From Labilibaculum sp. K2S (lineage in GTDB: Bacteria; Bacteroidota; Bacteroidia; Bacteroidales; Marinifilaceae): 64,000 nt of DNA. This document shows positions 9,017 through 18,020 of this stretch, piece by piece; the first letter of the stretch is position 1, and the number at the start of each line of letters is the position of its first letter. The stretch covers positions 78,147-142,146 of the forward strand of contig NZ_JAUCMW010000011.1 of NCBI RefSeq assembly GCF_030372765.1. Direction: 5' to 3'. The notes beneath the pieces are model-generated. The model was not told where the DNA came from. It worked only from the letters and a program-made list of their open reading frames with translations, and searched no databases. A program made the position numbers and the translations under genes.

Positions 9017-9024
9017 TATTTTTG
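9017..9024 (+). promoter_or_regulatory. -7 box of gpmI
   Basis: TATTTTTG matches TAnnTTTG about 50 bases upstream of the gpmI ATG. No good -33 element at the usual distance. Confidence 0.4.
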
Positions 9025-9073
9025 TAACACTTAGACCAAGTAATAAAGAATTTAAGATATAAAATACTTCAAA

Positions 9074-10603
9074 ATGACAAATAGTAAAAAAGCTTTATTG
9101 ATGATCCTTGACGGATGGGGGATTGGTGATAAATCAAAATCAGATGTAATTTCTTCAGTAGCTACTCCATACATGGATAGCCTGTTGGCAAAATATCCCA
9201 ACTCGCAATTGCAGGCTGCAGGTAGGTTTGTTGGTTTGCCTGACGGACAAATGGGAAACTCAGAAGTTGGACATTTAAATATTGGTGCCGGTCGTGTTGT
9301 TTATCAGGATTTGGTAAAAATAAACATGGCGGTAGAACAGGATACCCTTAAAGATAACGAGCAGGTTGTTAAAGCTTTTACTCATGCTAAAGCAAATGGT
9401 AAAAAAGTTCATTTAATTGGATTGATTGGTAATGGTGGTGTTCATTCATTAAGTGCCCATGCAATTGCTCTTTGCGATGCAGCTCAGGCTTTTGGATTGA
9501 AAGATGTATTTGTTCACGGATTAACCGATGGACGTGATACAGATCCTAAATCAGGATTAGGATTCGTAAAAGAATTTGTTGAAGCAATTGAAACTACAGG
9601 ATCAGCAAAATTTGCATCTCTTATAGGACGTTACTACGGAATGGATAGAGACAGCAACTGGGAACGTGTTAAACTTGCTTACGATTTATATACAAAAGGA
9701 GAAGGTGAATCAGCTTCTAACGTTGTTACTGCAATGGAAAAATCATATGCAGAAGGCGTAACAGATGAATTTATCAAGCCAATTGTAATGGTTGATGCTG
9801 CTGGTGCTCCTCTTGCTACTATTGAAAAAGGTGATGTAGTTATCTGTTTTAACTTCCGTACTGATCGTTTGCGTCAAATGACAACTGTGTTTACGCAGGA
9901 AGACAAGAAAGAGTTCGGAATGCATACCATGGATGTAGAATGGTATACCATGACTTGTTACAATTCTAACTTTAAGGGAGTGAATGTAATCTACGATAAA
10001 GATAACGTTCAAAATACAATGGGTGAGGTTGTATCTAAAGCTGGAAAAAAACAGATTCGTATTGCTGAAACTGAAAAGTATGCTCACGTAACTTTCTTTT
10101 TCTCGGGTGGTAGAGAAGCTGAATTCGAAGGTGAAAGAAGATTAATGGTTCCATCTCCAAAAGTGGCAACTTACGATTTGCAACCTGAAATGTCCGCACC
10201 GGCTGTTGCCGATATGATTACTGCTGAATTGAATGCTCAATCGGCTGATTTTGTTTGTTTGAACTTTGCCAATGGCGATATGGTTGGTCATACAGGAGTT
10301 TATGAAGCCATCTCGAAAGCAGTTCAGGCTGTAGATAAATGTGTTGAGCAGGTTGTTGAGGCTGCTAAAGCAAATGGATATGATGTAATTATTATTGCAG
10401 ATCATGGAAATGCTGATTTTGCTGTAAATGCCGATGGTTCTCCAAATACTGCACACTCCTTGAATCCTGTTCCTTGCATTTGGGTGACTGAAAATCCTAA
10501 AGGAATTGAGAATGGTATTCTTGCTGATGTGGCTCCAACTTTATTGGATATCATGGGGATTGAGAAGCCTGCAGATATGACCGGTAAATCTTTGATAAAA
10601 TAG
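9074..10603 (+). CDS. gpmI: 2,3-bisphosphoglycerate-independent phosphoglycerate mutase
   Basis: 509 residues, normal length. It interconverts 3- and 2-phosphoglycerate in glycolysis in the cytoplasm using two Mn ions. MILDGWGIG starts the phosphatase-like domain; [17 protein letters not shown] carries the Ser that is phosphorylated; [12 protein letters not shown], the phosphotransferase domain motif [12 protein letters not shown], and [10 protein letters not shown] plus [10 protein letters not shown] near the C-terminus hold the metal ligands. Single transcription unit with a strong terminator. No anomaly seen. Confidence 0.98.
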   Translation: MTNSKKALLMILDGWGIGDKSKSDVISSVATPYMDSLLAKYPNSQLQAAGRFVGLPDGQMGNSEVGHLNIGAGRVVYQDLVKINMAVEQDTLKDNEQVVKAFTHAKANGKKVHLIGLIGNGGVHSLSAHAIALCDAAQAFGLKDVFVHGLTDGRDTDPKSGLGFVKEFVEAIETTGSAKFASLIGRYYGMDRDSNWERVKLAYDLYTKGEGESASNVVTAMEKSYAEGVTDEFIKPIVMVDAAGAPLATIEKGDVVICFNFRTDRLRQMTTVFTQEDKKEFGMHTMDVEWYTMTCYNSNFKGVNVIYDKDNVQNTMGEVVSKAGKKQIRIAETEKYAHVTFFFSGGREAEFEGERRLMVPSPKVATYDLQPEMSAPAVADMITAELNAQSADFVCLNFANGDMVGHTGVYEAISKAVQAVDKCVEQVVEAAKANGYDVIIIADHGNADFAVNADGSPNTAHSLNPVPCIWVTENPKGIENGILADVAPTLLDIMGIEKPADMTGKSLIK

Positions 10604-10628
10604 AAGATTGTAACTGAAAATATAAGTT

Positions 10629-10666
10629 TCCGTATTATCTTTGCCGATAATACGGATTTTTTTTTC
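10629..10666 (+). terminator. Terminator after gpmI
   Basis: Perfect 11-base stem TCCGTATTATC (10629-10639)/GATAATACGGA (10646-10656), then a run of T. Confidence 0.9.
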
Positions 10667-10705
10667 TTAAATCCACGAAAGTAGAAATTGTAAAAGTATA
10701 GCATT

Positions 10706-11287
10706 GTGTTACAGATAGGAAAAGCCATAGTAAGTTTAGACGTGATCGAAAAGAAATTCATTTGTGATATTTCAAAATGTTGCGGGGCTTGTTGTGTAGA
10801 GGGAGATTCGGGTGCTCCGTTAGAGGAAGAAGAGAAGTTGATTATTGAGGAGATTTATCCCGTGATAGAAGAGTATCTTACCGAAAAAGGCATTGATGAA
10901 ATTGAAAAACAAGGTAAAACTGTAATCGATTCGGATGGTGATTTGGTAACTCCTATCATTAACAATAAAGAATGTGTTTATACTGTTTTTGAAAATGGAT
11001 CGGCACAATGCGGTATCGAAAAAGCTTTTTTCGATGGTAAAATAAACTTTCGCAAACCAATTTCCTGTCAGTTATACCCGATACGAATTCAGAAGTATGA
11101 AGAGTTTGATGCGGTGAATTATAACAAATGGGATATTTGCAAACCTGCCAGAGAATTAGGATTTAAAAACGGAACCCCGGTTTATGTTTTCTTAAAAGAA
11201 CCATTGATCAGAAAATATGGTGAAGAATGGTATAAAGAACTTCAATATGCCGCTGAACACATTGATGAAATCATGAAAAAAATGTAG
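10706..11287 (+). CDS. DUF3109 family protein, Cys-rich
   Basis: 193 residues. DISKCCGACCVEGDSGAPLEEEE near the N-terminus gives the clustered Cys of this family; further Cys are at KECVYT, AQCGIE, ISCQLYP and WDICKPA, a spacing reminiscent of YkgJ-type zinc/iron-binding CxxxCxxCC proteins. Function unknown. The frame opens with GTG (10706-10708); the resulting start MLQIGKAIVSLDVIEKKF agrees with how the family usually begins, so the GTG start is accepted. It stands alone between gpmI and the M20 peptidase gene. Confidence 0.9.
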   Translation: MLQIGKAIVSLDVIEKKFICDISKCCGACCVEGDSGAPLEEEEKLIIEEIYPVIEEYLTEKGIDEIEKQGKTVIDSDGDLVTPIINNKECVYTVFENGSAQCGIEKAFFDGKINFRKPISCQLYPIRIQKYEEFDAVNYNKWDICKPARELGFKNGTPVYVFLKEPLIRKYGEEWYKELQYAAEHIDEIMKKM

Positions 11288-11339
11288 ATGACAAAGTACC
11301 AAATGTAAGGGGAAAAGTATCACAAAATTATATTATAAA

Positions 11340-11367
11340 CAGTAACCGCTTGGTTGCTGTTTTTTTT
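11340..11367 (+). terminator. Terminator after the DUF3109 gene
   Basis: CAGTAACC/GGTTGCTG imperfect stem (11340-11359, loop GCTT) followed by eight T. Confidence 0.6.
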
Positions 11368-11515
11368 ATGCTCTTTATGTGTGTTTATTTGATTTATGAT
11401 TTGATGGGTGTTGACATTTAATAGCCTGCAAATCTCCGCTGGATGGAGGCTGAAAGCTAATTTCAAATTACTATATTTACGTTTCAAATTACTTAAATCC
11501 AATAAACACACTATT

Positions 11516-12886
11516 ATGGATAACATTAAAGCATATATTGAAGAGAACAAAGAGAGATTTTTAGAGGAACTGTTTGGACTGATTCGAATTCCATCAATTA
11601 GCTCGATTGAAGCAAATAAACCAGAGATGTATAAAGCTGCCGAATATTGGAAGCAGTTGATGTTGAATGCTGGTGCTGACAAGGCGGTGGTAATGGAAAC
11701 AGAAGGAAATCCTGTTACCTACGGTGAGAAAATTATCGATCCAAAATTGCCAACGGTTATGGTTTACGGACATATGGATGTAATGCCGGTTGATCCAATT
11801 AATTTGTGGAACACAGATCCTTTTGAGCCTGTTGTTAAGGATGGTAAAATTTGGGCCCGTGGTGCTGATGATGATAAAGGTCAGGCATTTATGCATGCAA
11901 AGGCTTTCGAATATATGGTGAAGAACAATTGTCTTCCTTGTAACGTGAAGTTCATGATTGAAGGGGAAGAAGAAGTGGGATCACCTAACCTCCCAAAATT
12001 TTGTGAAGAGCACAAAGAAATGTTGCAGGCGGATGTGATTTTGGTTTCTGATACAGGAATGATTGCTCCGGACATACCATCAATTACTACAGGATTACGT
12101 GGATTGATGTATTGGGAAGTTGAAGTGACTGGTCCTAATCGTGATCTTCATTCAGGATTGTTTGGTGGAGCTGTAGCAAATCCAATCAACGTTTTGGCTA
12201 AAATGATTACTCAGATGGTTGATGATAATGGTCATATTACCATTCCTGGATTTTACGATGATGTAATTGAAGTTACTAAGGACGAAAGAGAAATGATGGC
12301 TGAAGCTCCTTTTGATGTTGAGGAGTACAAAAAAGCAATCGATGTAAAAGAGTTAGCTGGTGAGAAGGGTTATACTCCTTCTGAACATACAGGAATTCGC
12401 CCTTCGTTTGATGTTTGCGGTATTTGGGGAGGATATATTGGCGAAGGTGCTAAAACAGTTCTTCCTTCAAAAGCAACGGCAAAAATTTCAACCCGTTTGG
12501 TTCCGAATCAAAACTGGGAAAAGATTTCAGTTCTATTTAAAGAACATTTCGAAGCAATTGCTCCGGATTGTGTAAAAGTAGTTGTTACTCCGCTGCATGG
12601 AGGACAAGGATATGTTTGTCCGATAGATTTCCCGGCTTACATTGCTGCAGATAAAGCGTATACCAAAGTTTACGAAAAACGTCCTGTACCTGTTCGCAGT
12701 GGTGGAAGTATTCCAATTATTTCTTCTTTCGAAGAGATTCTAGGAATTAAATCTGTACTCATTGGATTTGGATTGGAAAGTGATGCAATTCATTCTCCAA
12801 ATGAGAATTTCCCATTGGAGCAATTTTTTAATGGAATCAACACAATTCCATTGTTCTACAAGTATTTTGCAGAATTAAAGAAGTAA
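11516..12886 (+). CDS. M20 family metallopeptidase (dipeptidase)
   Basis: 456 residues from the ATG at 11516. The di-zinc site is visible: VMVYGHMDVMPVDP (first His and Asp), WARGADDDKGQ (bridging Asp), MIEGEEEVGSPN (Glu pair), VSDTG, and IHSPNENF with the last His. An inserted dimerisation domain lies between about 190 and 350. It would hydrolyse dipeptides or short peptides in the cytoplasm; PepV/CNDP-like members are closest in layout. The frame is open further upstream to a TTG at 11408, but that extension is low in conservation features and begins in a terminator-proximal spacer. Not obviously linked to the peptidoglycan genes that start 340 bases further on, though it could finish off their dipeptides. 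Confidence 0.92.
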   Translation: MDNIKAYIEENKERFLEELFGLIRIPSISSIEANKPEMYKAAEYWKQLMLNAGADKAVVMETEGNPVTYGEKIIDPKLPTVMVYGHMDVMPVDPINLWNTDPFEPVVKDGKIWARGADDDKGQAFMHAKAFEYMVKNNCLPCNVKFMIEGEEEVGSPNLPKFCEEHKEMLQADVILVSDTGMIAPDIPSITTGLRGLMYWEVEVTGPNRDLHSGLFGGAVANPINVLAKMITQMVDDNGHITIPGFYDDVIEVTKDEREMMAEAPFDVEEYKKAIDVKELAGEKGYTPSEHTGIRPSFDVCGIWGGYIGEGAKTVLPSKATAKISTRLVPNQNWEKISVLFKEHFEAIAPDCVKVVVTPLHGGQGYVCPIDFPAYIAADKAYTKVYEKRPVPVRSGGSIPIISSFEEILGIKSVLIGFGLESDAIHSPNENFPLEQFFNGINTIPLFYKYFAELKK

Positions 12887-12937
12887 CCCAAATGTTTAAA
12901 TAAATGGGATAATAATTTGCAATTCAAATATAATTGG

Positions 12938-12970
12938 AAAGGGTATTCTGGCATAGAGTACCCTTTTTTA
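12938..12970 (+). terminator. Terminator after the M20 peptidase gene
   Basis: Stem AAAGGGTA (12938-12945)/TACCCTTT (12959-12966) followed by T. The rest of the 340-base gap up to the GntR gene holds only AT-rich DNA and the control region described next. Confidence 0.75.
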
Positions 12971-13182
12971 GGCAAAGATATATTTTGGTATGATCAGTTT
13001 AAAGTTTGATTGGGATTTGTCTTAATTCCTTATTTTTACGGAGGATAATTATTATTTTATTTCATTGATACTTCGGAATCGTTTAAAATAAAGCTTAAAC
13101 CTTGAAAATCGGTATTTTTCTGGTTATGTTTGTATTTGGGTTTAATTGCATGGTTTTTTAACGGAATACAGACTAATTGCTG

Positions 13183-13211
13183 TATATTTCGCAATAGATC
13201 ATACAAGTTGA
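13183..13211 (+). promoter_or_regulatory. Possible promoter and weak operator of the GntR gene
   Basis: TATATTTC (13183-13190) is one mismatch from TAnnTTTG. GATCATACAAGTT (13198-13210) just downstream resembles the regulon motif (TTGTCATACATGT) in its 3' part and has the same place relative to the -7 box as at 33191 and 40831. This would mean autoregulation; weak evidence. Confidence 0.3.
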
Positions 13212-13227
13212 AGTAAATTTGCAGTTC

Positions 13228-13947
13228 ATGGATGAAATTTTTGGAAAAATAGGATCAGCTCAAACTCTTAGTCAGAAGATTGAGCGCCGAATAGAAGAGG
13301 CTATTCGCCAGAAGAAGTTACTGGTGGGAGCTAAACTTCCATCGGAGCGAGAATTATGCGAGATGTTTGCAGTTAGTCGGACTGCATTACGCGAAGCTTT
13401 GCGTAGATTAAGTGCCCGCGGCTTAATTGAGATTAAAAAAGGTAGTGGCATGTATGTTAGCGAGTTGAAGATCAAAGATGCCATTGATTCTTTAAATTTG
13501 TATTATGATTTAAGTTTTGACAGTAATTTGATCCCTCAAATTATTGAAGTACGGCGTGTTTTTGAACCGGAAATTGCCAGGATGGCGGCGAATAACAGAA
13601 GAGATAAGGATCTGGATCTATTGCTTAAGAATATTGGGGATTTGGAAGATTGTGATCCGGATAATACTCAGATGGAAGCTGATATCATCAATAAATTTCA
13701 TTTGAATGTTGCTAAGGCCTCCTGTAATCCGATTGTGATTATTACTATGGAGCCAATCTATTCTCTTTTGCCACGTATGCGAAATTTGATTTATGCCAAT
13801 GTCGATGGAGAGAAAGATTTTACAATTAAAGCTCATCGTACCATTTATGAAGCTATTCGGGATAAGAATGCTGATAAGGCTTTTGAAGCGATGGTTGGAC
13901 AGATAAACAGAACCCTTGAGATTTACACACAATATTTGAAAAAATAA
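13228..13947 (+). CDS. GntR/FadR-subfamily transcriptional regulator (FCD domain)
   Basis: 239 residues from the ATG at 13228 (a TTG three codons earlier is also open). The winged helix at about 10-80 contains KLPSERELCEMFAVSRTALREALRRLSARGLIE, the diagnostic GntR segment. An all-helical FCD ligand domain follows (about 90-235) with FEPEIARMAANNR, HLNVAKASCNPI and HRTIYEAI; the Asp/His positions are those that bind a metal and an acidic ligand in FCD proteins. It stands at the edge of the peptidoglycan locus, convergent with murQ. FadR-type regulators bind GT-N3-AC palindromes, and such a motif recurs in front of six transcription starts of this locus. I infer it is the local repressor, with an amino-sugar phosphate or anhydro-sugar as inducer. 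Confidence 0.9.
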   Translation: MDEIFGKIGSAQTLSQKIERRIEEAIRQKKLLVGAKLPSERELCEMFAVSRTALREALRRLSARGLIEIKKGSGMYVSELKIKDAIDSLNLYYDLSFDSNLIPQIIEVRRVFEPEIARMAANNRRDKDLDLLLKNIGDLEDCDPDNTQMEADIINKFHLNVAKASCNPIVIITMEPIYSLLPRMRNLIYANVDGEKDFTIKAHRTIYEAIRDKNADKAFEAMVGQINRTLEIYTQYLKK

Positions 13948-13963
13948 GAACTATAATTTCAAT

Positions 13964-14001
13964 AAAAAACGGAGATTGATCATTCAATCTCCGTTTTTTT
14001 T
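13964..14001. terminator. Bidirectional terminator between the GntR gene and murQ
   Basis: 16-base perfect stem: 13964-13979 (AAAAAACGGAGATTGA) pairs with 13984-13999 (TCAATCTCCGTTTTTT), loop TCAT. T-runs in both directions, serving both convergent genes. Confidence 0.9.
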
Positions 14002-14020
14002 ATCGTTTTTAAAACAATAT

Positions 14021-14851
14021 TTATTTGTAAGCTTCAATGGCCTTTTTTACTGAGCCATGTTTTAAAAGTAAGCTTTTGGCAACTTCTTTTTCAAGTTTTA
14101 ATTCTTCCATAATCATTTTGGTTCCTCGTTCAACCAATTTTTTGTTGGTTAGCTGCATGTTAACCATTCTGTTGCCCTGAACTCTTCCCAATTTTATCAT
14201 TAAGCTGGTAGTGATCATGTTAAGAATCATTTTTTGAGCAGTTCCGGCTTTTAGTCTGGTACTTCCGGTAACAAATTCGGGTCCAACAATTGCCTCAATT
14301 ACAATTTCTGCTTCTTGCGAAACGGGAGCTCCTGGATTACATGTAATACAAGCTGTAAGCAAAGCATTTTCGCGGGCTTTTTTTACACCGCCAATAACAT
14401 AAGGAGTTGTGCCCGAAGCAGCAATTCCCAATACTGTATCATTCTGATTAAAACCATGTTCCTGTATTTCCTCCCAGGCTTTGTTCCAATCATCTTCGGC
14501 CGATTCAACGGCATTTCTTAAGGCCTTTTCTCCTCCTGCAATCAATCCAATTACAATATTTCCCGGAACTCCAAAAGTTGGCGGTAATTCTGAAGCATCC
14601 AATACGCCAAGTCTGCCACTTGTGCCGGCTCCAATATAAAATAATCTACCTCCGGCTTTAACGCGGTCAACAAGTAGGGAAACAAATTTCTCGATTTCTG
14701 GAATTGCGCGATTTACTGCCAAATGAACTTGTCCGTCTTCCTGATTAATTCCAATAAGTAGTTCATTAACCGACATCTTTTCCAAATTGGAAAAGTTAGA
14801 AGGTGATTCTGTTATTTTGTTTGAAGTTTTCTGGTTACCTGCTTTATTCAT
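14021..14851 (-). CDS. murQ: N-acetylmuramic acid 6-phosphate etherase
   Basis: 276 residues. It cleaves the lactyl ether of MurNAc-6-P to give GlcNAc-6-P and D-lactate in the cytoplasm. The SIS domain has FYIGAGTSGRLGVLDASELPP, whose Glu is one catalytic acid, then NAVESAEDDW with the second Glu region and GIAASGTTPYVIGG. The C-terminal NRMVNMQLTNKKLVERG helix is typical. The ATG at 14849-14851 lies 10 bases after the stop of the kinase gene; a TTG start overlapping that stop is also open. With the kinase it makes the classic MurNAc phosphorylation-plus-etherase pair, which Tannerella forsythia also carries. Confidence 0.97.
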   Translation of the reverse strand: MNKAGNQKTSNKITESPSNFSNLEKMSVNELLIGINQEDGQVHLAVNRAIPEIEKFVSLLVDRVKAGGRLFYIGAGTSGRLGVLDASELPPTFGVPGNIVIGLIAGGEKALRNAVESAEDDWNKAWEEIQEHGFNQNDTVLGIAASGTTPYVIGGVKKARENALLTACITCNPGAPVSQEAEIVIEAIVGPEFVTGSTRLKAGTAQKMILNMITTSLMIKLGRVQGNRMVNMQLTNKKLVERGTKMIMEELKLEKEVAKSLLLKHGSVKKAIEAYK

Positions 14852-14861
14852 TATTTTATTT

Positions 14862-15692
14862 TTATTTACCAAGATGGTACTGAATCAATCCTTCCAATGG
14901 GCTTTGCTCAATTCTTCCAAGACGTAAACCGGTCTTGGCTGCGACCATTTCCAATTCATTTTTAAAGTAGTATGCAATACTTCCGATAAAGTGAATGGGT
15001 AGGTTGATGTGATTATTGTATTGTTTTATATTTCTTTCGAAAAATTCACCGAAGCTCTTTTTTACAAGCTCCGATATATATGGTGATTGAATGTTCTCAG
15101 AAAGAAAGATTGTAAATTGAGCAAGAAAACGGCTGGGAGCTTCCTCTTTGTATACTTTGTTTATGATATCTGCATATTCCAGATTGTATTTCTGGTAGAA
15201 TGCACTTTTTATTTCAGCAGGAGCAATATTTTTAAGAATATCAGCCAACAATTTTTTACCCATAACAGCTCCGCTGCCTTCGTCACCCAATATGTATCCC
15301 AAGGGAGGAACGTTGTGTTCAATGTTTTCCCCATCGTATAAGCAGGAATTGGATCCTGTTCCAATGATACACGCTATGCCTTTTTCTCTTCCGCAAACCG
15401 ATCGGGCTGCAGCTAAAACATCGCTGTTAATTTCGCAATTTGCATCTGGAAAAATTTGTAGTAAGGAGTCTTTAATGATTTTCTTCTTATCATCAACGGC
15501 ACAACCGGCACCGTAAAAAAAGATTTGGGTAACCGAACCAAAATCATCAAGTGAGCTAATTATTTTAATTATCGAACTCGTATTTTGATGGTACGGATTG
15601 ATTCCTAAAGTTTGTTGGCGTTTAGTTACGCATTTACTTCCGAGAAGAACCCAGTCGGTTTTGGTTGATCCGCTCTCTGCAATTAATATCAT
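14862..15692 (-). CDS. Amino-sugar kinase of the BadF/BadG family (MurNAc/GlcNAc kinase)
   Basis: 276 residues of the ASKHA fold: MILIAESGSTKTDWVLL is the phosphate-1 loop, GIACIIGTGSNSCLYDG phosphate-2, and LGYILGDEGSGAVMGKKLL the adenosine-proximal part. Relatives phosphorylate GlcNAc (NagK) or both MurNAc and GlcNAc (MurK). The direct link to murQ in one operon argues for MurNAc-6-P production (MurK-like), but specificity cannot be read from the sequence. It is divergent from the NagB fusion gene, and the 269-base gap holds two copies of the shared operator. Confidence 0.9.
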   Translation of the reverse strand: MILIAESGSTKTDWVLLGSKCVTKRQQTLGINPYHQNTSSIIKIISSLDDFGSVTQIFFYGAGCAVDDKKKIIKDSLLQIFPDANCEINSDVLAAARSVCGREKGIACIIGTGSNSCLYDGENIEHNVPPLGYILGDEGSGAVMGKKLLADILKNIAPAEIKSAFYQKYNLEYADIINKVYKEEAPSRFLAQFTIFLSENIQSPYISELVKKSFGEFFERNIKQYNNHINLPIHFIGSIAYYFKNELEMVAAKTGLRLGRIEQSPLEGLIQYHLGK

Positions 15693-15705
15693 GATTTTAT
15701 TTTTA

Positions 15706-15722
15706 TAACATGTATGATGAAT
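15706..15722. promoter_or_regulatory. Regulon operator copy 1 (degenerate), in the kinase-murQ leader
   Basis: TAACATGTATGATGAAT, matching the consensus AACATGTATGACAA except at the last bases. Ends 14 bases upstream of the kinase ATG. Confidence 0.5.
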
Positions 15723-15820
15723 GTTAATTTAAAATGAATTTACAAATAATTAAATTAATATTGAATTTGTATTTTTCCATTTTCATTCCTTCTACATTGC
15801 TTAATATCCTTATTGTACGG

Positions 15821-15848
15821 GTGAATTTATTTTCACGTTACAAATATA
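15821..15848 (-). promoter_or_regulatory. Promoter -7 box of the kinase-murQ operon with a palindrome at the start site
   Basis: The complement of 15841-15848 reads TATATTTG (perfect TAnnTTTG). The palindrome GTGAATTTATTTTCAC (15821-15836) lies where transcription would begin and could bind a second regulator. No clear -33 element. Confidence 0.5.
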
Positions 15849-15880
15849 TAAAAATTAAACATTTGTAAAAAGTATTATAT

Positions 15881-15896
15881 AACATGTATGACCAAT
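15881..15896. promoter_or_regulatory. Regulon operator copy 2
   Basis: AACATGTATGACCAAT; the core GTATGAC is the GT-N3-AC form bound by FadR-type GntR proteins. It abuts the -33 element of the nagB-fusion promoter. Confidence 0.6.
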
Positions 15897-15928
15897 TTTG
15901 GAAAATATGATTTTCTGTTCTATTTTTG
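15897..15928 (+). promoter_or_regulatory. Promoter of the NagB-PIG-L gene
   Basis: TTTG (15897-15900), 20-base spacer, TATTTTTG (15921-15928), 33 bases before the ATG. Confidence 0.65.
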
Positions 15929-15961
15929 ATCCGAAAGTAATTTAAATCAGGAGATAGCAAA

Positions 15962-17944
15962 ATGGAGAATCAGATACTGCAATTTAGGGAAGAGCTTGAT
16001 GAAGCCAAGTTGTATTACCAACCTTCAGATGAGTTCGACAGAACAGTGAAAACCCGGTACGAGAAAATGCCGGCAGATATTTTTTCAACAGCTGAAAAGG
16101 CGGCCAAATGGGTTGCCGGTGAAATTGCAAATGAAATTAAGCAAAAACAAAAGCTTGGAGAAAAGTGTGTTTTGGGATTAGCTACTGGTGCAACACCATT
16201 AGGGGTGTATTCTGAATTGATTCGTCTGCACAAAGAGGAAGGCTTGTCATTCATGAATGTGATTACTTTTAATTTGGATGAGTATTATCCGATGTTGAAA
16301 CTGAGTGCACAAAGCTATAATCATTACATGAATGATGTTCTGTTTGATCATATCGATATTCCTAAAAATCAAATTCATGTGCCGGATGGGGAGGTAAGCA
16401 AGATTGCAATTACCGGATACTGCAAAGAATACGAAAAGTTGATTGATTCTTTTGGAGGATTGGATTTGCAAATACTTGGAATTGGTCGTACAGGCCACAT
16501 TGGGTTTAATGAACCTGGTTCACAACTGGATTCGATAACCCGCTTGATTATGCTCGATTCCTTGACCAGACGAGATGCTGCCAAAGATTTTAATGGATTA
16601 AATAATGTACCTAAGGCGGCTATAACAATGGGTGTTGGAACCATATTTAAAGCCAACCGGGTTATTTTAATGGCCTGGGGCGAAGGAAAAGCTGCGATTG
16701 TAAAAAAGGCATTGGAAGAAAGTCAGTGCGATGCCGTTCCCGCCAGTTATTTGCAACGACATACCGATGTGAAGTTCGTTTTGGATGTGCCGGCAGCAAG
16801 TGAATTGTCAAGAGTAAAAAATCCTTGGCTGGTTGGAAGTATTGAGTGGGATCGTTATTGGATTCGGAAAGCGGCTGTTTGGTTGTGTAATAAATTACAA
16901 AAACCAATTTTGAAACTGACTAATCGTGATTATAATGATAATGGATTGAGTGAGTTACTTGCTTTGTATGGTTCGGCTTACGAGGTAAATATTAAGGTAT
17001 TTAATGATTTGCAACACACCATAACAGGCTGGCCGGGAGGAAAGCCAAATGCAGATGACTCTCACAGGCCGGAGAGAGCAGAACCGGCAAGTAAAAGGGT
17101 TTTGGTTTTTAGTCCGCACCCTGATGATGATGTAATTTCGATGGGAGGAACTTTGAAACGATTGGTAGATCAAAACCATGAAGTTCATGTTGCTTACCAG
17201 ACTTCAGGAAATATTGCGGTTGCCGATGACGAGGCAGTTAGATATCTTTCTTTTGTAAAGAGTTTTTCGAGAACTCATGATACCAACGAAGGTAATCTTC
17301 AGTGTGTAATTGAAGATATTCAAAAGTTTCTGTTGGAAAATAAAAAGCCGGGAGGAATAGATACAGCTGAAGTACGAAATATGAAAGCCTTAATCAGGAG
17401 AGGAGAGGCAAAGGCTGCCTGTCGTTTTGTTGGTATTCGATCAAAAAACCTTCATTTTTTGGATCTTCCTTTTTATGAAACGGGTACGGTTAAGAAAAAT
17501 CCACTGGGAGAAGAAGATGTTCGAATTTTGGTGAACTTGCTTCGAAAGATAAAACCTCATCAAATTTTTGCTGCGGGTGATTGGTCCGATCCTCATGGAA
17601 CACACCGGGTATGTTGGGAAGGAATATATCAGGCATTAAAAATAGTGAAAGATGAGGAGTGGATGAAGGATTGCTACGTGTGGTTGTACCGTGGAGCTTG
17701 GCAGGAGTGGGATTTGGACGAAATCCAAATGGCAGTTCCGGTTAGTCCTGAGGAATTGCAGCACAAACGAAATGCAATATTACGTCATCAATCGCAAATG
17801 GAAAGTGCTCCTTTTATGGGAAATGACTCCCGATTATTCTGGCAAAGATCAGAAGAAAGAAATAGGGCTACAGCTGATTTATTTAACAAATTAGGCTTGG
17901 CAGAATACGAGGCAATTGAAGCTTTTGTCAGGTATATTGTTTAG
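15962..17944 (+). CDS. nagB: Glucosamine-6-phosphate deaminase fused to a PIG-L/LmbE-type deacetylase domain
   Basis: 660 residues against about 260 for NagB alone. Residues about 30-290 are NagB: ITFNLDEYYP carries the first catalytic Asp and GIGRTGHIGFNEPGS the His and Glu. The Asp that precedes this His in E. coli NagB (NDGHIAFNEP) is Thr here, apparently a feature of the Bacteroidota fusion type. From about residue 375 a PIG-L domain follows: VFSPHPDDDVISMGGTL (zinc motif HPDD) and GDWSDPHGTHRV with the third ligand region. PIG-L enzymes deacetylate N-acetylglucosaminyl compounds, so the fusion could turn GlcNAc-6-P or a conjugate into fructose-6-P and ammonia; no separate nagA is in the window. 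Leads the + strand genes of the locus. Confidence 0.93.
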   Translation: MENQILQFREELDEAKLYYQPSDEFDRTVKTRYEKMPADIFSTAEKAAKWVAGEIANEIKQKQKLGEKCVLGLATGATPLGVYSELIRLHKEEGLSFMNVITFNLDEYYPMLKLSAQSYNHYMNDVLFDHIDIPKNQIHVPDGEVSKIAITGYCKEYEKLIDSFGGLDLQILGIGRTGHIGFNEPGSQLDSITRLIMLDSLTRRDAAKDFNGLNNVPKAAITMGVGTIFKANRVILMAWGEGKAAIVKKALEESQCDAVPASYLQRHTDVKFVLDVPAASELSRVKNPWLVGSIEWDRYWIRKAAVWLCNKLQKPILKLTNRDYNDNGLSELLALYGSAYEVNIKVFNDLQHTITGWPGGKPNADDSHRPERAEPASKRVLVFSPHPDDDVISMGGTLKRLVDQNHEVHVAYQTSGNIAVADDEAVRYLSFVKSFSRTHDTNEGNLQCVIEDIQKFLLENKKPGGIDTAEVRNMKALIRRGEAKAACRFVGIRSKNLHFLDLPFYETGTVKKNPLGEEDVRILVNLLRKIKPHQIFAAGDWSDPHGTHRVCWEGIYQALKIVKDEEWMKDCYVWLYRGAWQEWDLDEIQMAVPVSPEELQHKRNAILRHQSQMESAPFMGNDSRLFWQRSEERNRATADLFNKLGLAEYEAIEAFVRYIV

Positions 17945-18020
17945 ATTTATCTGAGAATTTCCGAATTCAATTTATCGAATTCCAGATTCTTTTAAACTGG
18001 TTCATTTTAACCGTAAAACA

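Noticed and set aside
10629..10656. Riboswitch-like structure after gpmI
   Set aside because: It is a simple hairpin with T-run at a gene end, fully explained as a terminator.
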